From assembly GCA_026122225.1 (NCBI GenBank), contig JANEZZ010001902.1, positions 1,962,814 to 2,026,813 on the forward strand: a stretch of DNA of 64,000 bases, in the 5' to 3' direction. Shown piece after piece: positions 1 through 8,869 of this stretch (the stretch's first letter is position 1; every line of letters begins with the position of its first letter). Below the pieces are notes generated by a model. The model was not told where the DNA came from, searched no databases, and worked only from the letters and a program-made list of their open reading frames with translations. This DNA is from Heloderma charlesbogerti. Lineage: Eukaryota > Chordata > Lepidosauria > Squamata > Helodermatidae. The position numbers and the translations under genes were made by a program.

Positions 1-420
1 TGTACACTACGCTGTACATCTAAGGACCTTGTCCAGGAGTCTCTTCCGAGGGAGGCTCAGGGGGTGGCAAAAGGGAGAGGGTCTTTTCGGTGGTGGCTCC
101 CCATTTATGGAATAATCTCCCTGACGAGGACCACCTGGCACCAACATTGTCATCTTTTCGGCACCGGGTTAAAACTGCCCTCTTCTCTCAGGCATTTGGC
201 AGCGTATAATGAGTCTCTTGATTGTCTCTGGCTGATTGTTTTAAATTGTTTTAGATATATGTTGTTGTTGTGTGTTATTTGTTTTATGTCATTATGTGAA
301 TGGTTTTTATATTTTATATAATGTATTTTAATGTTTTTTTTAATTTTTGTGAATCGCCCAGAGAGCTTCAGCTATGGGTGGTATAGAAATATAATAAATG
401 AAATGAAATGTTGTACTCTA
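1..420 (+). mobile_element. LINE 3' end, L2-like, 5'-truncated by window edge
   Basis: The sequence runs from a degenerate coding tail (about 1-210, with the stretch ending CTGCCCTCTTCTCTCAGGCATTTGG) into a T-rich 3' UTR. It then ends in the motif CGCCCAGAGAGCTTC...GGTATAGAAATATAATAAATG with a short ATGAA-type tail near 400-420. This 3' end type is widespread in reptile L2-like LINEs. The 85-residue frame at 64-321 is not a gene. The clade is inferred from memory of the 3' motif; CR1 is less likely because the ATTCTATGAT tail is missing. Confidence 0.5.
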
Positions 421-676
421 AGAAAAGGAGCAAAGACAACCTTGGTCCTGAGGACCCATGATTATACCACTGTGTGGGTATGAGAAACCAAAGTAGGGAA
501 ATGGTGTGGGGAGTATCCATTCAAAACCATCCCACTGAAGCTGCTTTTCTCCCATAGGGGAAAAGATCCAAGGAGACAAGCAGCTTGTGGAGAATTTGAC
601 TGGAAAACAAGAATGTATTTATTACACTGATTTCCTGCCTGTCCTGTGAAGAGCTCAGGGTAGTGTACATGGTACC

Positions 677-838
677 TCACCTACCCCCATTTTATCCTCA
701 CAACAGTTCTGTGAGGTAGAGTGAGTTGAAATATGATGACTGGCTCAAGGTAATCCAGTCAGATTAATGGCTGAGTGAAGATTCAAACACAGGTCTCCCC
801 AGTCTTAATATGAAACTCCACCTTGCCAGTTAATCAAC
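677..838 (-). mobile_element. MIR-like SINE
   Basis: In reverse complement this has the MIR/CORE-SINE layout. A tRNA-like part contains a B-box-like segment (seen on + as GATTCAAACACAGGTCTCC). It is followed by the segment seen on + as CTGGCTCAAGGTAATCCAGT and the end motif CCTCACAACAGTTCTGTGAGG. It is strongly diverged and therefore old. Boundaries are approximate. Confidence 0.6.
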
Positions 839-1918
839 GCTCCCCCCACACTTCTGTTCTCAAAGGCAGTCTCCCAAGTATGAAGCAAACAAAGCAAACC
901 AAAGAAAACACATCAAACATGAGTATATGATGTAAGTAAATACCTTGCCATGCTAAACAGACATGGTAAATAAATACACGATTCACCTCAGATGCCAACT
1001 TCCTACAGAATTTGTGAAGACGTTTCTTGTATTATCTTGTATCTTGTATTTTCATCCCTCTATTTGAATTTTCCTTGGCTGTTCTTGATGAGGCTCCATG
1101 ATCTCTAATCAAAGTGCCCTGCAGGCCCATGGTGGTAGGGCGAGTCTGCTTGGCAGTTATAGCAGTCCTGAGTCCATCTCTTGTTTGGTTCCTTCAGTTC
1201 CTTCAGTATTAACAGTAGTCCTAATCTTTTTCAGACAGATATCGGGTGAGCTCAGCTGAGGCACATTTATTATGCCTGAATGAAGGCACAATCCTCATTC
1301 CCCTTCCACAATGACTCTTTGTGGAGAAATCTTTCAAGGAACCATTTAATATGGAAGCCCATTTACCTCAGGTACCTCATTTGGCTGCTGAAATACAAGC
1401 AATTCAATCTTTTAAGAAATAAAACTTTATATAGATTTACACTTTTAAACAGATTTTTTTCTTCTTTCGGTTCCCACCAATTTCTGCACAATACGCTAAT
1501 TTTTTTACCTCCGGCACATTTTCTCCTTTTCATTATGCCAATGTACTTTATATCCATTTTCACAGAATACCATTTTGATGGCTGCCCTAGCCTACTAGGA
1601 TAGTATTTTACAATAGATTGAGGGAAGGAATAAAAATCCCCCTCTTAACATGAAAAATAGTATAATAAGGCTTAGTAACTGGCACAGGCTAAGGGTTCAC
1701 TTGTACAGTGATGTTCTGTAAGAGAACTGTGAGAATGGAACTTACACTTTTATAGTCATTTTCTTAAAGATCCAAAGACTAAATAAATTATATGCTACTG
1801 CCTTTGCATTATTAATGCTGCCGAGTAAGTTAATAAATCTACAAATAAGAGTTTCCATTCTTGCAGTTATTTATAAAAAGCTGAGAACTAAGGCTACCAA
1901 CCAATTAAATAACTCTTA
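839..1918. other. No gene or repeat recognised
   Basis: AT-rich sequence with frames no longer than about 107 residues and no domain motif. I see no tandem repeat or terminal inverted repeat. Confidence 0.5.
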
Positions 1919-2013
1919 AACTGCAATCCTATACCCACTTATCAAGGAGTAAGTCCTATTGAACGTAGTAAGACTTAGTCCTGAGTATACATGCATAGAA
2001 TTGTGCCTTTAGA
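1919..2013. repeat. Short squamate-type interspersed repeat with inverted ends
   Basis: It begins CTGCAATCCTATACCCACTT, passes through GGAGTAAGTCCTATTGAACG and AGTAAGACTTAGTCCTGAGT, and ends ATGCATAGAATTGTGCC. The two ends are imperfect inverted copies of a GCAATCCTAT motif. Related copies are at 7557-7650 and 45481-45576. I recognise it as an abundant squamate repeat; its class (MITE or SINE fragment) is uncertain. Confidence 0.5.
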
Positions 2014-2052
2014 TTACTCAGCTTTCTTTTAACCAATTAATGGAGTCATTAA

Positions 2053-2188
2053 GGGCACAATCCCATGCATGTTTAGAAAGAAAAAAGTCCTACAACTTCC
2101 AGTATTCCCCAGCCAGCCATGCTGGCTGGAGAATGCTAGGAGGACTTTTAGGACTTGTTTTTGTCTAAACATACACAGGATTGCACCC
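2053..2188. mobile_element. Harbinger-type MITE (palindromic, 136 bp)
   Basis: The ends are GGGCACAATCCCATGCATGT and the inverted counterpart ACATACACAGGATTGCACCC. The element is flanked on both sides by TAA (2050-2052 and 2189-2191), the 3-bp TWA duplication typical of PIF/Harbinger. The interior is a near-perfect hairpin around CCAGCCAGCCATGCTGGCTGG. There is no coding capacity. A relative lies at 38097-38205. Confidence 0.75.
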
Positions 2189-2556
2189 TAACTGATGAAA
2201 ATATTATTTTCACATTACCAAAGCCTCAGTATAGATGCCCTTTGTATAAACCAAATGAAGTGCAAGATAACTTTCAATTTATGAACAAAAGCCACCAGGT
2301 TTGTTAGAAGGAAAGTTCACTTTTAATATTATTTTTTGCATTCCCTGTTACAGTAATACAGTGGAAACAAAATAGGCTCAAAAAACAATGTGTTCCTTTA
2401 ATTCCTAGCCCCATCAATTAAAATTTGCCCTCACATATTAAAATTGACCCACATTTTAGCTTTGGTTGAATAATCTACTGATTTAAAGCATATCACCTTA
2501 GTGAAAACCCATCTATTTTCATATGATAATAATAATAGCCTTTTTCCCGTATTACA

Positions 2557-2691
2557 CAGGGGTTGGCAACCTGTGGCCCTCCCGATGTTTTATCCTACAA
2601 CTCACATGATCCCTCACCATTGGCTATGTTGGCTAGGGCTGATGGGAATTGTAGGCCTGCACATCTGGAGGCCACAGGTTGCCCAGCCCTG
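2557..2691. mobile_element. hAT-type palindromic MITE
   Basis: It starts CAGGGGTTGGCAACCTGTGG and ends CCACAGGTTGCCCAGCCCTG, so the termini are inverted repeats. The interior (TACAACTCACATGATCCC...GATGGGAATTGTAGG) folds back. This is a common amniote/squamate hAT-type MITE layout. I could not find a clear 8-bp target duplication. Relatives are at 8683-8816 and about 52159-52248. Confidence 0.6.
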
Positions 2692-4028
2692 CTTTACCGC
2701 GATGTGTGCAGAGTGTTCTGGAATTTCCAAACCGGAGCTTTTCACGGTGGAAGGAAGAAGCGAAGAAAGCAGCCCTGAAAAAAGAAGGCTCCATGTTGCC
2801 TGGAGATTTGCATAACTTTGCTTCACATAGCATGTGTAACCTGTGCTACATCTGTGCCAAATCTTTTGTCACCACTAATTTCCCTTGTGTCTCATATTGC
2901 CCTTTTACTTTCATTTCTCCATTTCCCTCTAATCTCTTTGACTTCATCCCAAACCATTTTGCAGTCTTCCTTTGTGCATTTTGCCCCATTGCCTCTGATT
3001 TAGACACTGTATTCAGAACAGAATACTTTATGAGGCGCAACCTATCTTTTTCTGAATATCACTTAGGGGGAGAGCATGGCTGTGCTCGCTGGACCTGCCC
3101 CTGCTGTCCTGGCCTCACCAGCCTTTGCCCTCACATTGAGGTCCAAAGCAGAGAGCCTGCTGTACTCATGTAGACTCCCCTCAGGATTTAGAAGCCCTAG
3201 TTGCATGAGGGAAAATCAGAACACCTGAAAAGTGCTGCACTTTGCTTGTGTTCTGCTATTGCTTTGGCAAATGCCCTGTTCAAGCATTCAAAAGTCTTAG
3301 GTGTGCAAGGGAGACAGGGACACATGCTCTGGCCCTGCCCCCTCCACACGTGACCTTCCGGTGTTGACAGGGAAGGGCTGGGCAGAGGCTATAATTCCAT
3401 TCAGCTGAATGTAGTTACAACCCTCTGCACAACTGGGAACCCTCATTTTGCTGAATCCCTACTCCCATGGAGACCGTGGCTGTGTTCAGCTGTGTTACAG
3501 CCTCTGCGCAGATCTTCCCCATTGGTGCAGGGAGGTTTGAGGTGGAGGGGGCAGGGCTGGAGTCAGTGCTGGCTCCAGGTCTTTGAGGGCCCTTGGATGA
3601 GTCACCCCCAATGGGCTCCCTCCCTCAGTGAGTCTGCCTTCTCACCACCATTGTCACTAGCCATTATTGCTCCCCTTCCTCTTTCTCATCATTGTCACCA
3701 CTTCCTTGCTTGACAAGCAGACAGCCAGTGAGCAAGTAGGTCATAGCATCTTTTGCTCCTCCTTCTCACCAGCTCCATTGTTTGGGCCAGAGCACAATGT
3801 AAGTGAATAAGTTGGTTGCAGTGGTAAAGAGGAGGAGCACTTGGACCCCTGCTTGGGTGTGGGCTCTCAGCAGGTGCCCAACCAAGCCTACCCTTGCTGC
3901 CAGCTATCGCCAGAGTGTGCGTGCCTGTCACCATGCATTCCATTTTTTAATGCCTGAAGAGGGATGTCAAACTTTCCTCTTGACCCCAGTGCCACTCTGT
4001 TGTATCTTATACATGAAAGTAAAACTAA
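2692..4028. other. No gene or repeat recognised
   Basis: The longest frame here (164 residues, 2679-3173) overlaps the MITE end and has no recognisable domain. No splice-bounded exon stands out. Moderately GC-rich unique-looking sequence. Confidence 0.45.
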
Positions 4029-4034
4029 ACATCC

Positions 4035-4687
4035 TGTGTGTCAGAACCTGACTTCTGGATACTTGAGGCTCATGTTTCAGTAAAGCTTTTATTGCAGAAA
4101 TTCTAGTAATTAGCTTTAAGCCTTTACAGTCTCAATAAAGATCAGCAGAGAACAGATTATAATGTAATTCCTTAACCAAGATCAGTTTATTGGTATCTCA
4201 ACAAAAGACCCAAACAGACTTGGGTTCAGCATATAGAGTAAGTCCAAACGGGTTTATAGTTTATCAAAGAAGCAAGACAAGGAAGCTTTCTAGGCTAGAG
4301 AGGTGTTGCTTCCCGTTAATTCTGCTGTCTGTTGCTCTCATTGAAATACAGGGGAATGGCCGCTAAAGATCATTATCGGACATTCAATCCTGGCAGGGAA
4401 ACCTAGCTCTCAAACGAGGAGGGACTCACTAGATACCTCTGTTCTGCCTTCTTTAGTTGATGATGCACCTTAGGACACACCCTGGAGCCCCTTCTCCTGC
4501 AGAATCCTCCCCTGCTTTCCTGTTCCCATGGAAGATTTTCCTGGTCAAGAAGCAGGGGGCTCCTAGCTGTGGATAGGCTGTATCAGCCTCCTGAGACTCA
4601 CCCCCTCCCGGCTCACTGCCAAGTGGGAGGCCTGGTGGAACTGAATTCTCTGGCGACTGGCTTCCCACAACTGGGCCTGGCTCCACA
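4035..4687 (-). mobile_element. Solo LTR of an ERV or LTR retrotransposon
   Basis: Read on the minus strand the segment starts TGTGGAGCCAGGCCC and ends CTGACACACA, giving TG...CA ends. It is flanked by a perfect 6-bp duplication ACATCC (4029-4034 and 4688-4693). On the minus strand a TATAAA-like box (complement of 4250-4259) precedes an AATAAA signal (complement of about 4187-4192), as expected for U3-R. A second AATAAA-like site lies near 4086. No internal retroviral sequence remains, so it is the product of LTR-LTR recombination. A 6-bp duplication would suit a betaretrovirus-like (class II) origin, but the family is unknown. Confidence 0.68.
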
Positions 4688-4886
4688 ACATCCCCCTCTG
4701 ACTCAGTGCCACAGGCTGTAGCTCTTCCCCAACTGGGTCAAGATCTGACACTGTGCCATTTCCCTGTCCTATGTGCATGTGAGCAGGTACACACATGAAG
4801 TGAAAAGTGACATATACAGGAATGTTGTGAATAGCTGTGATTTTCTGCTCTTGAAGTGAAAATTGCATGTTCGCTATTGTGGGTAA

Positions 4887-4925
4887 GCGTGCGTGTGTGT
4901 GCACACACACACACACACACACACA
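4887..4925. repeat. (GT)n/(CA)n microsatellite
   Basis: A GCGTGTGTGT run joins directly to a (CA)n run of about 12 units, forming an alternating purine-pyrimidine inverted repeat. Confidence 0.9.
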
Positions 4926-5024
4926 ACCCCCTGTGCAACTATGTCTCAGGCTGGTCTATGCTTTCAAATGGGGAATGTTGTGAACTGAAATCAATTATGT
5001 ATGTCATTTGAAACAACTATGCAC

Positions 5025-6232
5025 TAGGGATGTACGAATGTCACTTACCTTTTCGAAGGGTGACATTCACGGTGGGGGGGAGGCGCTCCGTCCCTCCCCC
5101 CAAAATTCTTTCTTGCCGGCTCCGCTCCATGGAGATTCCATGGAGCCGCCGGCCAGGGCTGCCCGCAGCCAGACATCCGGCCGCTGGGCAGCCTGCAGGG
5201 ACGCAAATGTTAGGGATGTCAGAGAATTCTGCCATGGATCTCGGTGAGGCCGAATGCCAGTGCATTCGGCCTCCCGAAATCCGTGGTGGAACAAAGCCCC
5301 CCCACCCCCCCCTCCTGAGAAATGGGCCCGGAACGGAGCACCTACCTGCTGCCATCCGCGCTGACTTGCGAATGGCGGCCGCATGTGCGGCCGCCATTCG
5401 CTTCTTCCATGTAGCCGTGATAGACTACATAAATACTTACTCCATTTGCGTCCCTGCGGAAGCCGTGATAGGCTACGTAAGTATTTACGCAGTCTATCAC
5501 GGCAAAACTAAGGGAATGCAAATGGTGGCAGCTACGGCTGCTGCCATTTGCGTTCCCCCTTTTTTTTTTGGCCATTTTAGCCTACATAAATATTTACGTA
5601 GCCTATTACGGCCAAAAAAAAAAAAGGGAACACACATGGCGGCCACTACGCCATTTGTGTTCCCTTTTTTTGCCATTTTATCCTACGTAAATATTTACGT
5701 AGCCTATTACAGCAAAAAAAAACCAAAAAAAGGGAACGCAAATGGAGGCCACTACGCCATTTGCATTCCTTTTTTTTTTTTTTTTTGCCATTTTAGCCTA
5801 TGTAAATATTTACATAGCCTATTATGGCAAAAAAAAGAGGGGGGAACGCAAATGGCAGCCACTACGCCATTTGCGTTCCCTTCCCCCCCCCCCGTAATAG
5901 CCTACGTAAGTATTTACATAGGCTATCATGGCAAAAAAAAAGGGAACGCAAATGGTGGCCGCCATAGCCACCGCCATTTGCGTTTCCTTAGTTTTGCCGT
6001 GATAGGCTACGTAAGTAGTTACGTAGCCTATCACGGCTATATGGAAGAAGCAAATGGCAGCCGCAGACGTGGCTGCCATTTGCAAGTCAGCGCGGATGGC
6101 AGGAGGTAGGTGCTCCGTTCCGGGCCCATTTCGTGGGGCGGGGGGGCTTTGTTCTGCCACAGATTTCGGGGGGCCGAATGCACTGGCATTCAGCCTCACC
6201 GAGATCTGTGGTGGAATTCTCTGACATCCCTA
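5025..6232 (-). mobile_element. Palindrome-array hAT-like element A (1,208 bp)
   Basis: The ends are TAGGGATGTACG... and ...CTGACATCCCTA. A perfect 8-bp duplication CTATGCAC lies at 5017-5024 and 6233-6240, which points to a hAT superfamily transposase. The interior has no transposase. It alternates two hairpin types about every 105-115 bp from 5370 to 6085. One is centred on TACGTAAATATTTACGTA within a GTGATAGGCTACGT arm (around 5465, 5572, 5665, 5788, 5897, 5997). The other is GCAAATGGC...GCCATTTGC (around 5372, 5512, 5627, 5733, 5845, 5942, 6050). Homopolymer T and A runs join them. A third TAGGGATGTCAGAGAATTC terminus occurs inside at 5211. Orientation is assigned by likeness to D and E. 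Confidence 0.85.
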
Positions 6233-6240
6233 CTATGCAC

Positions 6241-6958
6241 AACAACAACTCAATATGAAAACTGTATTTTTGGGCTTGCAGATAAATGTTCCGTACATGG
6301 AGTATCAATGTTCCAGAAGGTAAAAATATCCATGAAAGTAAATGTGAAGGTTTTACACAGCCTTAGGTACATATTATTCCTAGCAGACATGTTATTTCAT
6401 GCAACAAAGAAAGGTCAATAAACAGACATCATCATTAGATTCTTACTAAGACAGGAAGTTTCCGCAGACTTGGATAGAGACACTGATCAGGTTTCATAGT
6501 CAATAGAAACAAACCACAAGAGGCTTTTGGGTTTTGGCAGAAGCATACTTGATTCTTTATTAACTCAGTGAAAACAAAGTTGATGCTCTTGTGCAAGCTC
6601 ACCTGTTCAGTAGCCCATAAACAAAATAGGATACTTTCAAATCAGGTATTTAGGAAATCGAAATTCCCATGTAACATTTTGGGCAGTGTGTTTTGTATCT
6701 GGGGTGAATTGAAGGATGAGGGCAGTTACTCTTATAGCTTATAGTAGTGCTTTGAAGAGGGGAATTCTGAAGTTCTGTGGGTTTGTTTGCATTAGTATTT
6801 ACTTTGTGCCAATGCCAATTTGACCTATACCACCTCCCCACCTCCCCCAGGATTGTAAGCCATCATAAATTTTATTTATATGCATGTTGACATGGAAGTA
6901 AGACCCACTATGTTCAATATGGGTTATTTCACGATGAGTGCATAAGATTGCACTTTGG
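6241..6958. other. No gene or repeat recognised
   Basis: AT-rich sequence without a frame or repeat I can name. Confidence 0.45.
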
Positions 6959-7373
6959 GGGTGCAATCCTATGAGTGCTAGGTGGTGTCTAGATGGCCAT
7001 AGGATTTCTTGGTTGCTGGGAACCAAGCCCAGAGCCAGTGCTCTCTGCCCCCGCCTCATAAGAGGCATGGTTTATCCCAGGCTCCACATTCGGAAGGGAA
7101 GCACGGAGTGGCCAAAAAGGGGGTGTTACCAGAGGTGGGGAAGAGAGGGGATCGCGGAAGTGCTGTTATGATGCATCCTATGTGCCATCTGGCCTCCCCA
7201 CTTCCCGCTCTGAAGCTCCCTGGATAGACAGATGAAATTGGCTGTCTAAGCGCAACTGCAGGGTAGCTGGAGCATGGAGGAGACCATCCCCTCTGCACTC
7301 CGCCCGCCCTGCATTGGATAGTCAGCCACCTCTGAGTTCGGAGGCAGCCAACTATCCCCATAGGACTGTGCCC
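6959..7373 (+). mobile_element. Harbinger-type non-autonomous element (415 bp)
   Basis: It begins GGGTGCAATCCTATGAG and ends CCCCATAGGACTGTGCCC, an inverted pair. TAA follows at 7374-7376; the left-hand TAA has decayed (TGG). The internal stretch TCTAGATGGCCATAGGAT is shared with the reverse complement of the element at 34161-34611, so both belong to one family. No coding capacity. Confidence 0.65.
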
Positions 7374-7375
7374 TA

Positions 7376-7538
7376 AGCTGATCAAACCTTGTCTTATGAA
7401 GCCTTGTAATCTGCAATATTGTTGTATTTTTCTGTTTTGTTATTTGTTGAAAACCACTTTGGTTTTTTTTTAAAAATTAAAGGAAGCGATTTATAAATAT
7501 TTTAAATAAATAAATAAACACACACACACACACACACA
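7376..7538 (+). mobile_element. LINE 3' tail with AAAT and CA repeats
   Basis: A T-rich tail contains AACCACTTTGG...GAAGCGATTTATAAATATT, then (AAAT)n and (CA)n at 7519-7538. This resembles the end of an L2/CR1-type LINE 3' UTR, but too little remains to name the clade. Confidence 0.4.
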
Positions 7539-7556
7539 TTTAAACACTCCTACATA

Positions 7557-7650
7557 ATTAAAGGTACAGTCCTAAGGACGTATGCCTACAGAAAAATCCC
7601 ATTGAACTCATGGGATATGAGTAGGCATGTGTATAAGATTAGGGTGCGCA
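7557..7650. repeat. Copy of the short squamate repeat
   Basis: It contains GGTACAGTCCTAAGGACGTA, AAATCCCATTGAACTCATGG and GAGTAGGCATGTGTATAAGA, matching the layout of the repeat at 1919-2013. Diverged. Confidence 0.45.
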
Positions 7651-8550
7651 TGATAAATACTGATTTTTACTAGTACAGCTTGCTGCGTGAAGATGAACAA
7701 AGCCATCCGCTAAGCACTTGTTTTTCATCTGAGCAGTTCAACAACTGCCTAGTTGTCGTAAACCATAGGTTAGTTGTTGTAAACCATAAATGCTTCCCCC
7801 CCGCCCAAGTGGATGTTTAAAATATACAGTACCTTTGTTAAGTAATGCTCCTAGGAACAGGGTTTCTTCTATAAATAATGTGTGTGCTTACAATGAGTCA
7901 AGCTGTGATTATATTTACTTCAAGTGACAGGCATTTGATTCATCATTTCACCTTATAAAGAAGTTATTAAATTAGCCTAACACAATGGCTCAGAAGTGCT
8001 GTGCAATTTCCACAATAAATTTTAATGGATAGCTTCCAGTACAGCTTTATTAACGTCTATATTTGAAATGCGCAAACTACAATCTAAAGGATTTTATGGC
8101 GTTGAAAAGAACATAAAGATAGATTACTGGTACACTTTTAAAGTCTTTATTTTTTTGTTTTTGTTTTTAAATAATGCCAGTGTTCAGCTTCCCAATGAAG
8201 CGAACCAGAATTAAAACTCTGTTTCTGTCAAATAGCCATGCTGGAGCCATAATCCCTGATATCCTGAACTAGCAAAACCAAGATTAAGCATACAGATACC
8301 CTACCCAGTAGACTACTAAAATATAGTTTATATCAGTCACTTGAAAACCTCCCTCTATCCTTACCAAAAATACACGATTATGGTTCCAAGGGTTGAAATC
8401 ATCTACCAATATACCACTTCAGGCCTTCAGTTCTTCACAGTTTTGTGACTCTAAAAGGTGGCCTACTCTTCCACGGTATCCTCACTCTTCATTTCCCTTT
8501 GGTAGCAATGTAGTTGGTCCTCTGTCTCCTTGAATGAGCTATTTAGAAAA
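7651..8550. other. No gene or repeat recognised
   Basis: AT-rich, with no frame above 60 residues and no repeat I can name. Confidence 0.45.
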
Positions 8551-8850
8551 GGGTTACAGCTCAGTGGCAGAGTAAATGCTTTGTATGCAAAAAGTCCCAG
8601 TGTCAGTCTCTGACCTCACCATGTATGGGTGAGATTGTCTCTTTCTGAAATCTCAGGGAGCTGCTGCTAGCCAATGCTGTACCAGCCTTTTCCAAACGTA
8701 TGGCTTCCAGATGTTTTAGATTTCAACTTCCATCAGCCCCAGCCAGCATGCCACTGGTCAGGGATGATGGGAGTTGTAGTCCACAACATCTGGAAGGCAT
8801 CAGGTTGGGGAAGGGTGGTGTAGACCACACTGGGCTAGACTGATCTATTT
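8551..8850 (+). mobile_element. tRNA-Ala-like SINE interrupted by a MITE
   Basis: An A-box-like AGCTCAGTGGCAGAG and an anticodon-arm-like GCTTTGTATGCAAAAAGTCC are followed by a degraded B box (TGTCAGTCTCTGACC). Next comes the SINE body with CAGGGAGCTGCTGCTAGCCA and, after the inserted MITE, GTGTAGACCACACTGGGCTAGACTGA. The head resembles tRNA-Ala. The body CTGCTGCCAGTCAGTGTAGAC...GAGCTAGATGGACC is familiar from squamate SINEs. The right end is uncertain. Confidence 0.6.
8683..8816. mobile_element. hAT-type palindromic MITE inside the SINE
   Basis: The interior pairs TTCAACTTCCATCAGCCCC with its inverse GATGGGAGTTGTAG, as in the MITE at 2557-2691. The flanks TGCTGTAC and TGGTGTAG agree at 6 of 8 positions, a decayed hAT-type duplication of the SINE sequence. 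The SINE is therefore older. Confidence 0.55.
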
Positions 8851-8869
8851 TAAGAACATTATGCTAAGA

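Noticed and set aside
2679..3173. 164-residue frame
   Set aside because: It starts inside a MITE and has Cys/Phe/Ser-rich composition without any motif.
5370..6085. CRISPR-like regular repeats
   Set aside because: The repeats are palindromic hairpins of a eukaryotic transposon, without unique spacers or cas genes.
5030..6109. 359-residue open frame, the second longest in the window
   Set aside because: It runs through the hairpin array of element A. Both strands are open, the protein is a repeat of translated palindromes and homopolymer runs, and no domain is present.
8551..8620. Functional tRNA-Ala gene
   Set aside because: The B box and acceptor stem are decayed, and a SINE body follows directly.
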